From: Deltaproteobacteria bacterium
Lineage (GTDB): Bacteria > Myxococcota > JACRCW01
Length of the DNA stretch: 45,467 nt
Direction: 5' to 3'
NCBI GenBank assembly: GCA_016218805.1
Contig: JACRCW010000018.1
Location: 1-45,467, forward strand
Made by a program: the position numbers and the translations under genes. Positions 1 to 8,407 of this stretch are shown one piece after another. Under the pieces are notes generated by a model, which ran no database searches, was not told where the DNA came from, and saw nothing but the letters and a program-made list of their open reading frames with translations. Position 1 is the stretch's first letter, and each line of letters starts with the position of its first letter.

Positions 1-131
1 ACGCCGCCGGCTCGGCATCCCGTGCCAACAGGAGTGGACCCCCCAACCACGGGCCCGCTCCCAGCCTCCATTGGACACATCGCCGCGCCGCATTTCGAGC
101 CAGGCAAGCCCGGAGCCGACGGGGCCGCTAA

Positions 132-1427
132 TCAAGTACTTGCGCCTTTTGTGGCGTCATTCAGGTTGCTGAGAACTCCGCCCGATTTCGGATGCTTTGG
201 ACAGACTCGCTCCGTGAGCCACTCCACCAGTGCGGATGCATGGGGAGATGACACAGGACAACCCGCACCGTCGGACTCCGCAATCACCTGCATCATGACA
301 TCCCGAAGGCACGATGGCGTGCCAACGTTGATTGACGGTCCTTTCGGTAGTTGTTCCCAAGGGCCCTTCCCGCGCGCGGATGCGCTGATCGGCCCGAGGA
401 TTTGGGGGGTCCAGGTCTTGAGGTAATCGGATGGCGCCTCCGTTGGGTAGAACTCACCGATTCGCATTATCTCCGTCTCCGTTGGCGAAATCGCGTCTTC
501 ATGGTGCGAGAATGCAAACGTCCCGTCGCTGGCCAATCCATCCAAGCGCCAGGGCGCCTTCGCGATGATAGAGAAAAGGGCAGCCTGGGCTTCGCCTTTG
601 GATGACGGCCTGACAGTGACGCTGGATGGTGACGAAGCGCTTGGACTTGGAGGCGGAGGAATCGGCTTCTCCCGGAGACAACTTGCCAGATAGGCGGCCC
701 ATGTCACTGAGGGGTCTTTTCCCAGCGGCTGCGTCAGTCGACCCGGGACAGCCCAATCAAGGGCTGGCAACCCCCGGTGGAAGACCGGCTGATCGGGAAA
801 GCCGGTGACGGGCGAAACGCATGCTGCACCGCGCAGGAGCAACTCCGCCGCAAGACTGAGTCCCAACGCATCATCGTCGGCGTCCAGTTTGATGTCGATG
901 AGAACGTGCGCGTCCTTCGCCAGCAGAGCGACTTGGTTACGAAACTGACCGAAGTGTGGACCGTCCACCTGCCGGATGAGCAGGGGAACCACCCACGTCG
1001 ACCCCCCGGTGGCCACCACACGCGGGGGTTCATCGAGAGGTAGGCAGCCAGCCTGATCATCGATCACGATGATTCGCGCCCCCGCGATGCCAGCCCACCA
1101 TGTGATCAACAATTTGGGGGAAAGCGTGGGAAACGAGCCCTCGATCAAAGACCCGGGCGGCGGGGGTCGGGTCGGGCGCCGTCCAGCGATGGCCAGCGGG
1201 AGTTGGAGCGACCGCGCGAACTCTCGCGCCTTCGCCAAATCGACCGTGTCAGACACGACGAGAACATGGGCACTCGACAACTGGTCTTGCGTGACCTGAA
1301 CATCAGTGAACCGCTCGAGATGCAACGCGGAGGCGGGCTGGTTCTCCACCCCGGCCAACGTGCTTCCCGGCGCATTCTCCACAACAGCAACCCTCAGGCC
1401 CGGCAAACCCCAGCGCTGCTGCGTCAT
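132..1427 (-). CDS. Receiver-like response protein of a coupled two-gene signalling system
   Basis: The 431-aa product starts at the ATG whose bases overlap the upstream gene's stop (ATGA), preceded by a strong GGAGGAGG ribosome site; a longer in-frame start lies inside the upstream gene and is unlikely. Residues 117-237 carry the landmarks of a receiver domain: an acidic pair after a hydrophobic strand (IIVIDD, D123-D124), a phospho-acceptor-like strand end (LIDIKLD, D178) and a Thr in the VTGFPD position (T208). The invariant Lys of receivers appears replaced by Gln (LTQPLGK, Q233). Residues 12-85 form another alpha/beta segment without acidic residues. A Pro/Ser linker (256-275) leads to a C-terminal ~150 aa that I do not recognise and which could be an output or effector part. 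The family match is by motif only; role as partner of the upstream kinase-like protein is inference. Confidence 0.7.
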   Translation of the reverse strand: MTQQRWGLPGLRVAVVENAPGSTLAGVENQPASALHLERFTDVQVTQDQLSSAHVLVVSDTVDLAKAREFARSLQLPLAIAGRRPTRPPPPGSLIEGSFPTLSPKLLITWWAGIAGARIIVIDDQAGCLPLDEPPRVVATGGSTWVVPLLIRQVDGPHFGQFRNQVALLAKDAHVLIDIKLDADDDALGLSLAAELLLRGAACVSPVTGFPDQPVFHRGLPALDWAVPGRLTQPLGKDPSVTWAAYLASCLREKPIPPPPSPSASSPSSVTVRPSSKGEAQAALFSIIAKAPWRLDGLASDGTFAFSHHEDAISPTETEIMRIGEFYPTEAPSDYLKTWTPQILGPISASARGKGPWEQLPKGPSINVGTPSCLRDVMMQVIAESDGAGCPVSSPHASALVEWLTERVCPKHPKSGGVLSNLNDATKGAST

Positions 1428-3880
1428 CGTGGCCTCCTCCGTGTCTCGCTCTTCTTGATTTCCATCCTGACCACTCCGCGGTCCGAAATGGCCGCGAACT
1501 CGTAGCCAAAGTGACGGCAGAGCGCGAGGCACAGTTGCAACCCGAGCCCGGGTCGTTGGTTCATGATGCTCGCGGCGCGGAGCGAATCCTCTGCCTCGCA
1601 TTCCACTTCGATCCAACAGTGCTGCCCCGGCGATTTGACCCGGACTTCCGCGCCGGAGCCGTGCTCAAGTGCGTTCGCGATGAATTCGGCCATGACGAGG
1701 ACCAAGGGCAGCCGGGGAATTCTCATCGCCGAGCCAGAATCGTCGTCCTGCCCCTCGAACGTGATGCGGGCAACTCGCGCCGGGCACGTAATGCGCGCGA
1801 GCCGCTCGGCCTCCGGCACGATCTCGTCGAGCTCGTCGCCAGCGCTCTGCGGGCAGGCATCGAACGCCAGGAGCGCACGTGCCAGCCGTGGCACGGCCGT
1901 ATCTCCCCCTGGGATGTTCTTCACCCAGTGACTGAACGCGTCCGCGAGCTTGTCTATGAGGAGCCCGCGGTCGTGGTGACGGCAACGCAATATCTCGAGC
2001 GCTGCGCTTTGCTGCTGCCCGATCTGGCAGGACGCCAGGTGCCACAGCTGTTCACGGAGTTGCCGCACCCCGTCGGGAGATCCTGGTCCCCAGGAGGAGA
2101 CGTCCACCTCAGCGGCCTCGGCCGCCAGGCGGACCCTCGGCCACCAATTCTGGTCCACGGGATGCTGCACGCCCGCGAGCAGGGCGGAGAACACCGGTGC
2201 CATCTCGCCACCAAGCGAGCGGAGCAGGACGCACTGCGCCAGGAGGGCGAGCAACGCACTCGCCGCGACCTCGCCGCTCCGTACAAAACGGCGCTCATTC
2301 CCTGCCCTTGCCAGGAGAATGCGCCGGGCGCACTCAGCGATGACGGAGAGCGCCTTCTCGTCATCTGCGAGGAACTCGGCGATGTGCGCGCGGCGCAGAA
2401 CCGCGGCGAGGACGCCGTACTCAAGGTCCGTTGTCGGCCCGGTGGCCGCCTCGTCCACCCAGGACGCGATGAGCAGGCGGGCGACTTCCGGCTCCGCGGC
2501 ACGGATGTTGAAACGCCGCTGCTCCCAGGGGGCCAGCTCCGGGAGCTTTGCGGGAACGCGGCTCCGCCAATCGGGCGCTCCATCTTTCAGAAGTGGCGCC
2601 ACATCGATGAATGGACGCGGCAAGGGCCGCACGGTGCGGTCGACGTGTTCGAGCCGCTCTTTCCAATCCAACGGCGCGGCGGAGGCGTGCGCCACTACCT
2701 GGCGGACGAATTCCAGGGGTAACGGGAGCGCGCCACTGCGGATGCGCGCGAGGACCGCCGACTCGAGCGCTGTGCCCGGACACGCGCGGATCACCACGAG
2801 AAGCTCGCCGTGGTTCAGCAGGTCCAAGTCAGGGAGCGCTGCGTCTCCCCCATGGTGCAGCAAGGTCCTGATGATTGACGCGCCCAACCAGGTCAGTGGA
2901 TCCGCGCTCCGCTTCGAGCGGACCACGGCATGGGCTTCATTGAGCACTGGCACCAAGTGGCGCGCGGGTGGCGCCAGCCGGAGACCGGCAAGGAAGGGCT
3001 GGATGACCTCCAACCTGCAACCCGGGTCGGAGAGGTGGCGGAGGGGATCGCGCAGGAAGAACGCGACTGGGTCGTCCCTGGTGGGGGACGCGCCGCCCCG
3101 CGCATGCGCAGCACCCACTGCGAATGCCTGACGTCGAAGCAAGAGGCGCTCCTCCGGGACGCCAGCGACCGCCTGAAGCGCCTCCCCGGTCGACGCGCCG
3201 CTCCGCGCGAGTCTCCAGAGCTCCGCGGCGGCCGCCAGGTGACGGCCAACTGGGTCCGCTGGAAAATGGGCTTGGCCGCCGGTGCGCAACCGCGACGCTG
3301 CGTCGATGAGCCCAACAAGACTCTCGGCCCGCCCCGCGACTCTCTGCAGAACCTCTGCCCAAGCGCGCCCATGGGTATCGTCGAGCAGCACATGGAAGAG
3401 TTCCGACGCTGCCGAGACCCGGGTGCGTTGCTCCAATGCCCCGAGGCGGCGGATGAGCTCGTCCACTGGGAACGCAAGCGGTGGCCCACGGGGGTGCTCG
3501 CGCCACCCGCCGTCGAGAACTGACAACCTCGGGAGTGGCCACCAGGACGTCCGGGCGGCATGGTTGATGCGCTTGATCAGCCTGCGGTCTGCGAGCCCAA
3601 AGTGGTTCGCATGCACCACCAGCGCACCTGGAAGACCTTGAAGCCGAGACAAAAAGCGTTCGTAGATTGGGTCATCGCTTGGGAGCCCGCACGCCGCCAG
3701 CAGCCGCGGACAGGCATCATCATGCGCCTCCCCTCCGAGGATCATGTCCCCGATCTCAAAGTTGTCCTTCCGGCCTCCCAGGATCTCGTGGAGTTCGAGG
3801 GCGGCGTCGAGGCGCGCCGTAGGATCCAGCGAGGCATAGGCCGTGCGGCCCAAGGTCAGGACTCTGAGCCGTAGGTCCAT
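1424..3880 (-). CDS. Large alpha-helical protein with C-terminal histidine-kinase-like ATPase module
   Basis: The reading frame is open further upstream, but that part runs into the neighbouring barrel gene; the ATG at 3880 (MDLRLRVL) gives 818 aa and leaves a 158-bp spacer. A start at 3985 is also possible. Residues 1-640 are mostly predicted helix, rich in Leu/Ala/Arg, with no transmembrane segment and no family that I recognise. Near residue 651 a His sits in SHWVKNIPG, resembling the H-box (H-x-x-K-N) of histidine kinases. Residues 720-800 look like a HATPase_c fold: N-box FIANALEHG (N736) and glycine-rich GLGLQL (778-783). The acidic D-box is not clearly present. The gene overlaps the receiver-like gene by 4 bp, so both are probably made together. 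A soluble kinase with a long helical sensor region is the simplest reading; function is not demonstrated. Confidence 0.72.
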   Translation of the reverse strand: MDLRLRVLTLGRTAYASLDPTARLDAALELHEILGGRKDNFEIGDMILGGEAHDDACPRLLAACGLPSDDPIYERFLSRLQGLPGALVVHANHFGLADRRLIKRINHAARTSWWPLPRLSVLDGGWREHPRGPPLAFPVDELIRRLGALEQRTRVSAASELFHVLLDDTHGRAWAEVLQRVAGRAESLVGLIDAASRLRTGGQAHFPADPVGRHLAAAAELWRLARSGASTGEALQAVAGVPEERLLLRRQAFAVGAAHARGGASPTRDDPVAFFLRDPLRHLSDPGCRLEVIQPFLAGLRLAPPARHLVPVLNEAHAVVRSKRSADPLTWLGASIIRTLLHHGGDAALPDLDLLNHGELLVVIRACPGTALESAVLARIRSGALPLPLEFVRQVVAHASAAPLDWKERLEHVDRTVRPLPRPFIDVAPLLKDGAPDWRSRVPAKLPELAPWEQRRFNIRAAEPEVARLLIASWVDEAATGPTTDLEYGVLAAVLRRAHIAEFLADDEKALSVIAECARRILLARAGNERRFVRSGEVAASALLALLAQCVLLRSLGGEMAPVFSALLAGVQHPVDQNWWPRVRLAAEAAEVDVSSWGPGSPDGVRQLREQLWHLASCQIGQQQSAALEILRCRHHDRGLLIDKLADAFSHWVKNIPGGDTAVPRLARALLAFDACPQSAGDELDEIVPEAERLARITCPARVARITFEGQDDDSGSAMRIPRLPLVLVMAEFIANALEHGSGAEVRVKSPGQHCWIEVECEAEDSLRAASIMNQRPGLGLQLCLALCRHFGYEFAAISDRGVVRMEIKKSETRRRPR

Positions 3881-4038
3881 CGCCACACTCTCGCGCCGGC
3901 GACCACTTCGCGCAACGAAGGGTGCCGGGAGCGCAATGTGGGGCGGCGCCGGGAAATCGGCTGCGGAGCGCTCATTGGCATGCATGCCCGCATTCACGCC
4001 CGACGGGGGCCGGCCGGGCCAGACAGAACCACCCGTTT

Positions 4039-5862
4039 TCAGAACCGGTAGGCCCACTCCAGGTACGCCCGGCTGGTGGGGAACAGGAAGTGCGCGCGGG
4101 TGCCGGGCCAGCCCAGGAACAGCTCCGTGCCCAGCGTGACTTCCTGGTTGAGTGACAACCGGTACCCCACCCGCGGGGCGAACCACAGCTCCCGCTGCCA
4201 CGGCGCCAGCGTGGTCCGCAGGCGCCAGGTGATGTCGTCCAGCACCACGCCCTGCAGCCGCGTGGACAGCGTGGGCCGGTGGACCCACCGTTCCCAAGAG
4301 CGCGCCTGGTCGTCCGCCTCGTACCGCGCAATGCGCGCGCCCGCGGGCACCGCGCCTATGACTTCGTAACCCGCCTCCAGGAACCCCTGGACCAGCTCCG
4401 AGTAGCCGCTCTCCAGCGCCACACTGCCGCCCGCGCTCCACGCGTCCGCGCTGGCCAGCCGTCCGTCCCGGGTGACGACGTGGATCACGCGGCCCAGCCC
4501 CGGCCCCAGCGCAGGCGACACGTGCAGCCCGCCGCGCAGCACCGCCGGACCCACCATGCCGCTGGCCTCCACCTGCGCCACCGCCGCGCGGCGCCAGCGC
4601 AGCACCAGCTCACCGTCCAGCGCACGGCACGCAGGCCCGCCGCACGCCCCCGCCAGCGCATCCGCCACGCGTGTGCCGCCGGGACGGTCCGCCGCCGCGC
4701 CCAGCGCGGCCGCCACGCGCGGTGACAGGGTGAGCTGCGGGGTGGGGTCGTGCCCCAGCACCGCCACCAGCGCCACATCCGCGGGGCCCAGCGTGAAGAA
4801 CGCGCGTCCCCCCACCGTGGGGCTGAAGTCCCCCACCATCAGGACGTCCGCAAATGGCACCTGCGCCTGCAGGGCGCGGCTGGTGTCGGCGTTGCGCAGC
4901 TGCTCGCGTGAGGACAGCAGTGAAAGCACGGGTTCATGCGGGTCCGGCGCCTCAGCGTCCTCCGCAAACAGCGGGGTGCGCGGCGCCGCGTAGAACGGCA
5001 GCACCACCAACTGCAGGCCCAGCGGCCCCAGCGTGCCCTGGGCCGCCGCCGCCAGCGTGGCGGACCGGGCGGTGAGCTCGTCCGGCAGGGCAATGCCGTC
5101 CCGGGGGTCCGCGGGGTTGAGCATGGAGGCCACGGGGCTCCCCAGCGCCTGGGACCAGCCAAACAGCTGGCGTCCAACCACAACGCGGAACCGCGAGAAC
5201 TTCACCGTGGCATAGGCCTCACCCACCTCCAGCACACCGGAGAACCGCGCGCCCGCCTCCGCGCTGCGCGTGGGCAGAAGGAAGTCCAGCGGTTGGAACT
5301 GCTGCACCGGCGGCAGCCGCGCGCCAAAGGCGGAACGCACCCGCGCCACCAGGTCCACGTGCGCGCTGAGCGGCATGTCCGGGCGGACGTCCACCGCCGC
5401 CACCGCCGCGGCCAGGCTGCGGCTGACGTCATCCAGCACGCTTCCCAGCGGCCGGACGGATGAGCGCAAGCCCAGCGTGCCGGTGAGCGTGATGTGCTGC
5501 GCCCGCAGCCCCAGCAGTGACCGGCCGCCCGCCGGTGCGGGCTGGGATACCTCGGCGGGGCTGAAGGCGAGCGTGAGTTCGCCCAGCGGGAGCGGCGGCG
5601 GCTCCGGGATGGAGAGCGTGACGGGGAAGCCCGGCGGCGTGGGAATCTCCGGCAGCGCAGGAATGCCGCTGGGCAGCGGGCTGGAGCCCGGCCCCTGCGG
5701 CTCGTCCTCCTCAATCAGGATGATCGTGTCGTCGGCGGCCGCCGCGCCCGCGTCCGCGCCAGGCCCGCCATCCTGGGACTGGGCCCGCACGGGCAGCGCC
5801 AGCACGCACCCGCATGCCACCAGCGCGCCCGACGTCAGCCACCGCTTGAGGGAGAACTCCAC
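4039..5862 (-). CDS. Outer-membrane beta-barrel protein (DUF1302-like)
   Basis: The 607-aa protein begins with a Sec signal peptide (MEFSLKRWLTSGALVACG, cleavage near PVRA-QSQ), followed by an acidic and Pro-rich stretch to about residue 105. The rest alternates short hydrophobic and polar strands with many Gly and aromatic residues and ends in Phe (WAYRF), the usual signature for insertion by the BAM machinery. A segment around residues 235-265 (VGRQLFGWSQ then MLNPADPRDG) resembles DUF1302-type barrels, in which this motif marks the first strands. It is therefore probably a surface porin or adhesin-type barrel; the substrate is unknown. It follows the zinc-ribbon gene by 43 bp on the same strand and may be cotranscribed with it. 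The Pro-rich N-terminus could span periplasm or peptidoglycan. Confidence 0.75.
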   Translation of the reverse strand: MEFSLKRWLTSGALVACGCVLALPVRAQSQDGGPGADAGAAAADDTIILIEEDEPQGPGSSPLPSGIPALPEIPTPPGFPVTLSIPEPPPLPLGELTLAFSPAEVSQPAPAGGRSLLGLRAQHITLTGTLGLRSSVRPLGSVLDDVSRSLAAAVAAVDVRPDMPLSAHVDLVARVRSAFGARLPPVQQFQPLDFLLPTRSAEAGARFSGVLEVGEAYATVKFSRFRVVVGRQLFGWSQALGSPVASMLNPADPRDGIALPDELTARSATLAAAAQGTLGPLGLQLVVLPFYAAPRTPLFAEDAEAPDPHEPVLSLLSSREQLRNADTSRALQAQVPFADVLMVGDFSPTVGGRAFFTLGPADVALVAVLGHDPTPQLTLSPRVAAALGAAADRPGGTRVADALAGACGGPACRALDGELVLRWRRAAVAQVEASGMVGPAVLRGGLHVSPALGPGLGRVIHVVTRDGRLASADAWSAGGSVALESGYSELVQGFLEAGYEVIGAVPAGARIARYEADDQARSWERWVHRPTLSTRLQGVVLDDITWRLRTTLAPWQRELWFAPRVGYRLSLNQEVTLGTELFLGWPGTRAHFLFPTSRAYLEWAYRF

Positions 5863-5906
5863 GACGGGTGAGCACTACCACGGAGGCCCGGGGGGGCCGC
5901 CATGGA

Positions 5907-6524
5907 TCAGCGCCGGCCGCGGAACCACGGCCCGAACAGCGCGTTGAACTCGTCGTCACCCAGCGGACCGCCAAAGCGCTGCCAGCTGCGCAGCCGCCGG
6001 TACACGCGCCGCGGCATGGCGGGGAACGCCTCGCGCAGCCGCACCGCCAGCGCCCCGGGGTCCTCCTCTTCAGTCCACCGGAAGACCAGCTGGACCAGCT
6101 CCACCGGGGTGCGCTCGCCCGCCACGGCGCGCAGGCGGCGGGTCACCTCATCCGCCGGCAGCCAGGGGGAGTCCGGTGACGGCAACGCCCGCCAGCGCGC
6201 CTGCCCGCAATGCAGGCACAGGCGGGCCACCGGGTTGCCGCCGTAGCGCTTGGCGTAGAAGGACTGTCCGCACCGCGGGCACTTCACAAACTGGATCCCA
6301 AGCCCCGTCCCCACCATGGCCCCGAACCACAGCAGGATGAGCGGCGCGGTATCCACCCCGATCAACCCGCCCAGCAGGCCCAGCGCCAGGCTGGCCGGCA
6401 GCCAGCCCAGCCAGGACACCCACAGCCCCACCGTCCAGCGCCGGTGGGTCCGCCAGGGGTCTGCGGTGGTCCGCCGGCGCCCCGGGGCCACCGATGTTGC
6501 GGGAGGAGCGGGCGGCTGGGTCAT
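5907..6524 (-). CDS. Membrane protein with zinc ribbon, unknown function
   Basis: The start at 6524 (MTQPPAPP) gives 205 aa; the frame extends upstream but lacks protein-like composition. After a Pro-rich basic head, residues 30-75 form two hydrophobic segments (around GLWVSWLGWLPASLALGLLGG and PLILLWFGAMVGTGLG), so the protein probably sits in the inner membrane. A CPRC...CLHC pair (residues about 80-105) follows at once and should bind zinc. The C-terminal ~90 aa are polar and helical, with a Glu/Arg-rich segment. No family could be named. The next gene on the strand is the outer-membrane barrel. Confidence 0.65.
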   Translation of the reverse strand: MTQPPAPPATSVAPGRRRTTADPWRTHRRWTVGLWVSWLGWLPASLALGLLGGLIGVDTAPLILLWFGAMVGTGLGIQFVKCPRCGQSFYAKRYGGNPVARLCLHCGQARWRALPSPDSPWLPADEVTRRLRAVAGERTPVELVQLVFRWTEEEDPGALAVRLREAFPAMPRRVYRRLRSWQRFGGPLGDDEFNALFGPWFRGRR

Positions 6525-6828
6525 CTCCGAACATGAACCAAGCGGTTGTCGCTCCGCCGGACGACAACGTGTCCATGGGTCGGCGCGGTTTGGCATCCTG
6601 CCCCTCCGGTTCCAGGGTCCGGGACACACTGTGCGGCTGCCGCCTCCTGCTTGTCAGCCCTGCACCCAGCCACCGGAACCGGCGGGCGCCGCGGCGCGTC
6701 AGGCCGCGCACGTCGTCACCGGGAGTCCTTGTGCGTTGCCCGGGCACCGTGGCATCCCGCGCGCTTATCACGGGCCATGCGGGGGGCCGTGCGGGACACT
6801 CCACTCATCTCCGCGACTGAGGTTGTCC
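6525..6828. other. Divergent intergenic region
   Basis: This 304-bp spacer separates two divergently transcribed genes, so promoters for both should lie here. The only structured element seen is the inverted repeat listed at 6545-6568. I see no further gene and no convincing sigma-70 or sigma-54 promoter. Confidence 0.5.
6545..6568. promoter_or_regulatory. Inverted repeat GTTGTCG-N10-CGACAAC
   Basis: Two perfect 7-bp arms with a 10-bp spacer lie 20-44 bp upstream of the start of the minus-strand zinc-ribbon gene, inside a divergent promoter region. Such geometry fits a dimeric regulator site with half-sites one helical turn and a half apart. No regulator is known. Confidence 0.35.
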
Positions 6829-7608
6829 ATGGCGACTCTGGAATCGCTTCTCAACGTGTATTCGCTCCCCACCGGCCGCCGCATTGTGGCGCTGCGGGCG
6901 GTACGGGAGGTTGCCGCTGCGCTGGGCCTCACGGTGCTGGTTTCCTTCCTGGACACCGCCATTGCCCATGACGAGCAGACCCGCGCGGTGGAACTGGATT
7001 GGGTACGCCAGAAGCGCCAACCCGCCGCCAACCCCGGGGAGGCGGTGGTGGTGGACACCGAGCTGGACCGCGTGTTGGGTGGCATCCACGCGGTCCTCAC
7101 GGGCGTGGTGGAGGGCGCGTTGCCGGGCCAGCCCGTTGAGGAAGCGCGCACCCTGTTGACGCTGCTGTTCCCCGCGGGCCTGGCCGGCCTCACGCAGGGC
7201 ACGCACGTGGATGAGGCCACCGCGGTCCAGGCCGTGTTGCGCGAGGTCAGCAAGCCGGAGCACGCCACCCGGATTCAGGCCTTGCGGCTGGGCCCATCAT
7301 TGGACCGGGTGGAGCAGCTCGCCACGCGTATGACGGGCATCCTCTCCGCCGCCGCCAAGAGCCCCACGCTGCAGTACAGCAGCGTGATTGATTCCCAGCA
7401 GAAGGGCCTGTCCAATCTGAGGGAGACGGTGGCGCGCGTCATTGCCCTGCACGTCTCTGAAAGCCAGCCGGACACCCAGGCGCGCGCCAGGCTGCTGGAA
7501 GGCGTGCTCCGCCAGGGCGAGGCGTTTGCCGAGGCGTACAAGCGGCGCCGCGGCGGTATGGACGTCAACCCGGTCACCGGCGAGCCGGCAGAGGACGTGG
7601 TGGGCTGA
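6829..7608 (+). CDS. Conserved-looking cytoplasmic protein of unknown function
   Basis: The ATG at 6829 (MATLESLLNVYSLPTG) is preceded by GAGG at a spacing of 6 and gives 259 aa. There is no convincing signal peptide; a hydrophobic stretch at residues 28-42 (AAALGLTVLVSFLDTA) may be a buried helix. The rest is amphipathic helix with few aromatic residues and ends in a charged tail. Codon use matches the housekeeping genes here, so I take it as a genuine coding gene. I do not recognise a domain. It is transcribed away from the zinc-ribbon gene and toward the repeat-rich spacer. Confidence 0.65.
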   Translation: MATLESLLNVYSLPTGRRIVALRAVREVAAALGLTVLVSFLDTAIAHDEQTRAVELDWVRQKRQPAANPGEAVVVDTELDRVLGGIHAVLTGVVEGALPGQPVEEARTLLTLLFPAGLAGLTQGTHVDEATAVQAVLREVSKPEHATRIQALRLGPSLDRVEQLATRMTGILSAAAKSPTLQYSSVIDSQQKGLSNLRETVARVIALHVSESQPDTQARARLLEGVLRQGEAFAEAYKRRRGGMDVNPVTGEPAEDVVG

Positions 7609-7636
7609 GCCTACCGGCCACTCGGTGGGCTTCACT

Positions 7637-7823
7637 GGGTGTCCACACCCCCTTCAGGGGGTTGTGGAGGCCCCCCGAGAGGGTGTGTTGCACCAAAATG
7701 GTGCACCTGGACCCCTCTGGGGGGGTGTCGACACCCCCCAGGGGGGCGTTGGAGGCCCCTGGTGGGGGGGTGTCCTGATCCAAAATGGCGCACCCGGACC
7801 CCTCCAGGGTGGGTGTTGATACC
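7637..7823. repeat. Two imperfect 86-88-bp tandem repeats with strong palindromes
   Basis: Copy 1 runs from 7637, copy 2 from 7723, and a 13-bp start of a third copy from 7811. Each unit contains GGGTGTC-GACACC-like ends, a conserved CCAAAATGG core and GGACCCCTC. Copy 1 holds a 7-bp hairpin around 3 As (TGCACCA/TGGTGCA), and the junction of the copies is a 20-bp perfect palindrome centred on GTCGAC (7720-7739). The array fills the 305-bp gap between two convergent genes (7609-7913) and may act as a bidirectional terminator. No coding gene is supported in this gap. Confidence 0.75.
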
Positions 7824-7913
7824 CGTGCCAAGTGGGAGGGGTCGCGGCCATTCGCCTGGCGACCCGGAACACCTACGACGCGATCCGCCGTTTCCAACGC
7901 GCTCACCCGTTCC

Positions 7914-8325
7914 TCAAGTCTCCGACGCGTCCGCCTTGCCCCGCAGGTCATGGCGCAAGGAGTCGACGGCGCCCTCCAGCCGTCTGATGTCATCGCTGTT
8001 CTTCTTGATGTCTTCGCTGTTCCTCTTGATGGTCTTCGCTGTTCTTCCGGATTCCCTCCGTGTTGCGTTGCACCCCATCGGCCAGATGACGCACGTGGGA
8101 ATCCAACGCCTCCAGGCGAGCAGAAAGCTCCACCCTCATCTCCGTGATCCGGCGATCCAACGTCTCGTGGAAGATCTTCATCCCCTCAAGGAGGAGATCC
8201 ACCTTGTCCGAGAGCGCCTCCAGCAACAGGCCCACCCGGCCCACCTCCGTCTCCGACGGGGCCACGGTGATCGGGTTCTTTCCCTTCACGAAGCCGCGCA
8301 GGGGCGGCCGCTTGCGTGCTGCCAT
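7914..8325 (-). pseudogene. Coiled-coil protein gene with a one-base frameshift
   Basis: Translation from the ATG at 8325 (GGAGAG upstream) gives a Lys/Arg-rich head, an alpha-helical middle and a run of heptad-like repeats, then shifts into QEEQ/RRH nonsense and stops at 7990. Removing one G from the GG at 8030-8032 restores repeated DIKKNSE-type units and a natural end (...ADASET) with a stop at 7914-7916; the corrected protein would be 136 aa. The conserved 21-bp units (codons for K-N-S-E-D-I-K) make the shift easy to see, and one unit reads GACCATC where its neighbour reads GACATC. It could be a real mutation or an assembly error. Function of the coiled coil is unknown; it follows dapB by 82 bp. 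Confidence 0.75.
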
Positions 8326-8407
8326 GGCTCTCTCCGTGCCCGCCGTTTCTCCATCGCAACGCGCAGTTTCACAGGCTGCACGCGAGGGGTGAGGCGGGCC
8401 TCCCGCA

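Noticed and set aside
22..426. 134-aa plus-strand frame at the window start
   Set aside because: It is opposite the receiver-like gene and has no ribosome site or recognisable domain.
3881..4441. N-terminal extension of the kinase-like protein
   Set aside because: It overlaps the barrel gene in another frame and has low-complexity Gly/Ala/Arg composition; the ATG at 3880 fits the gene better.
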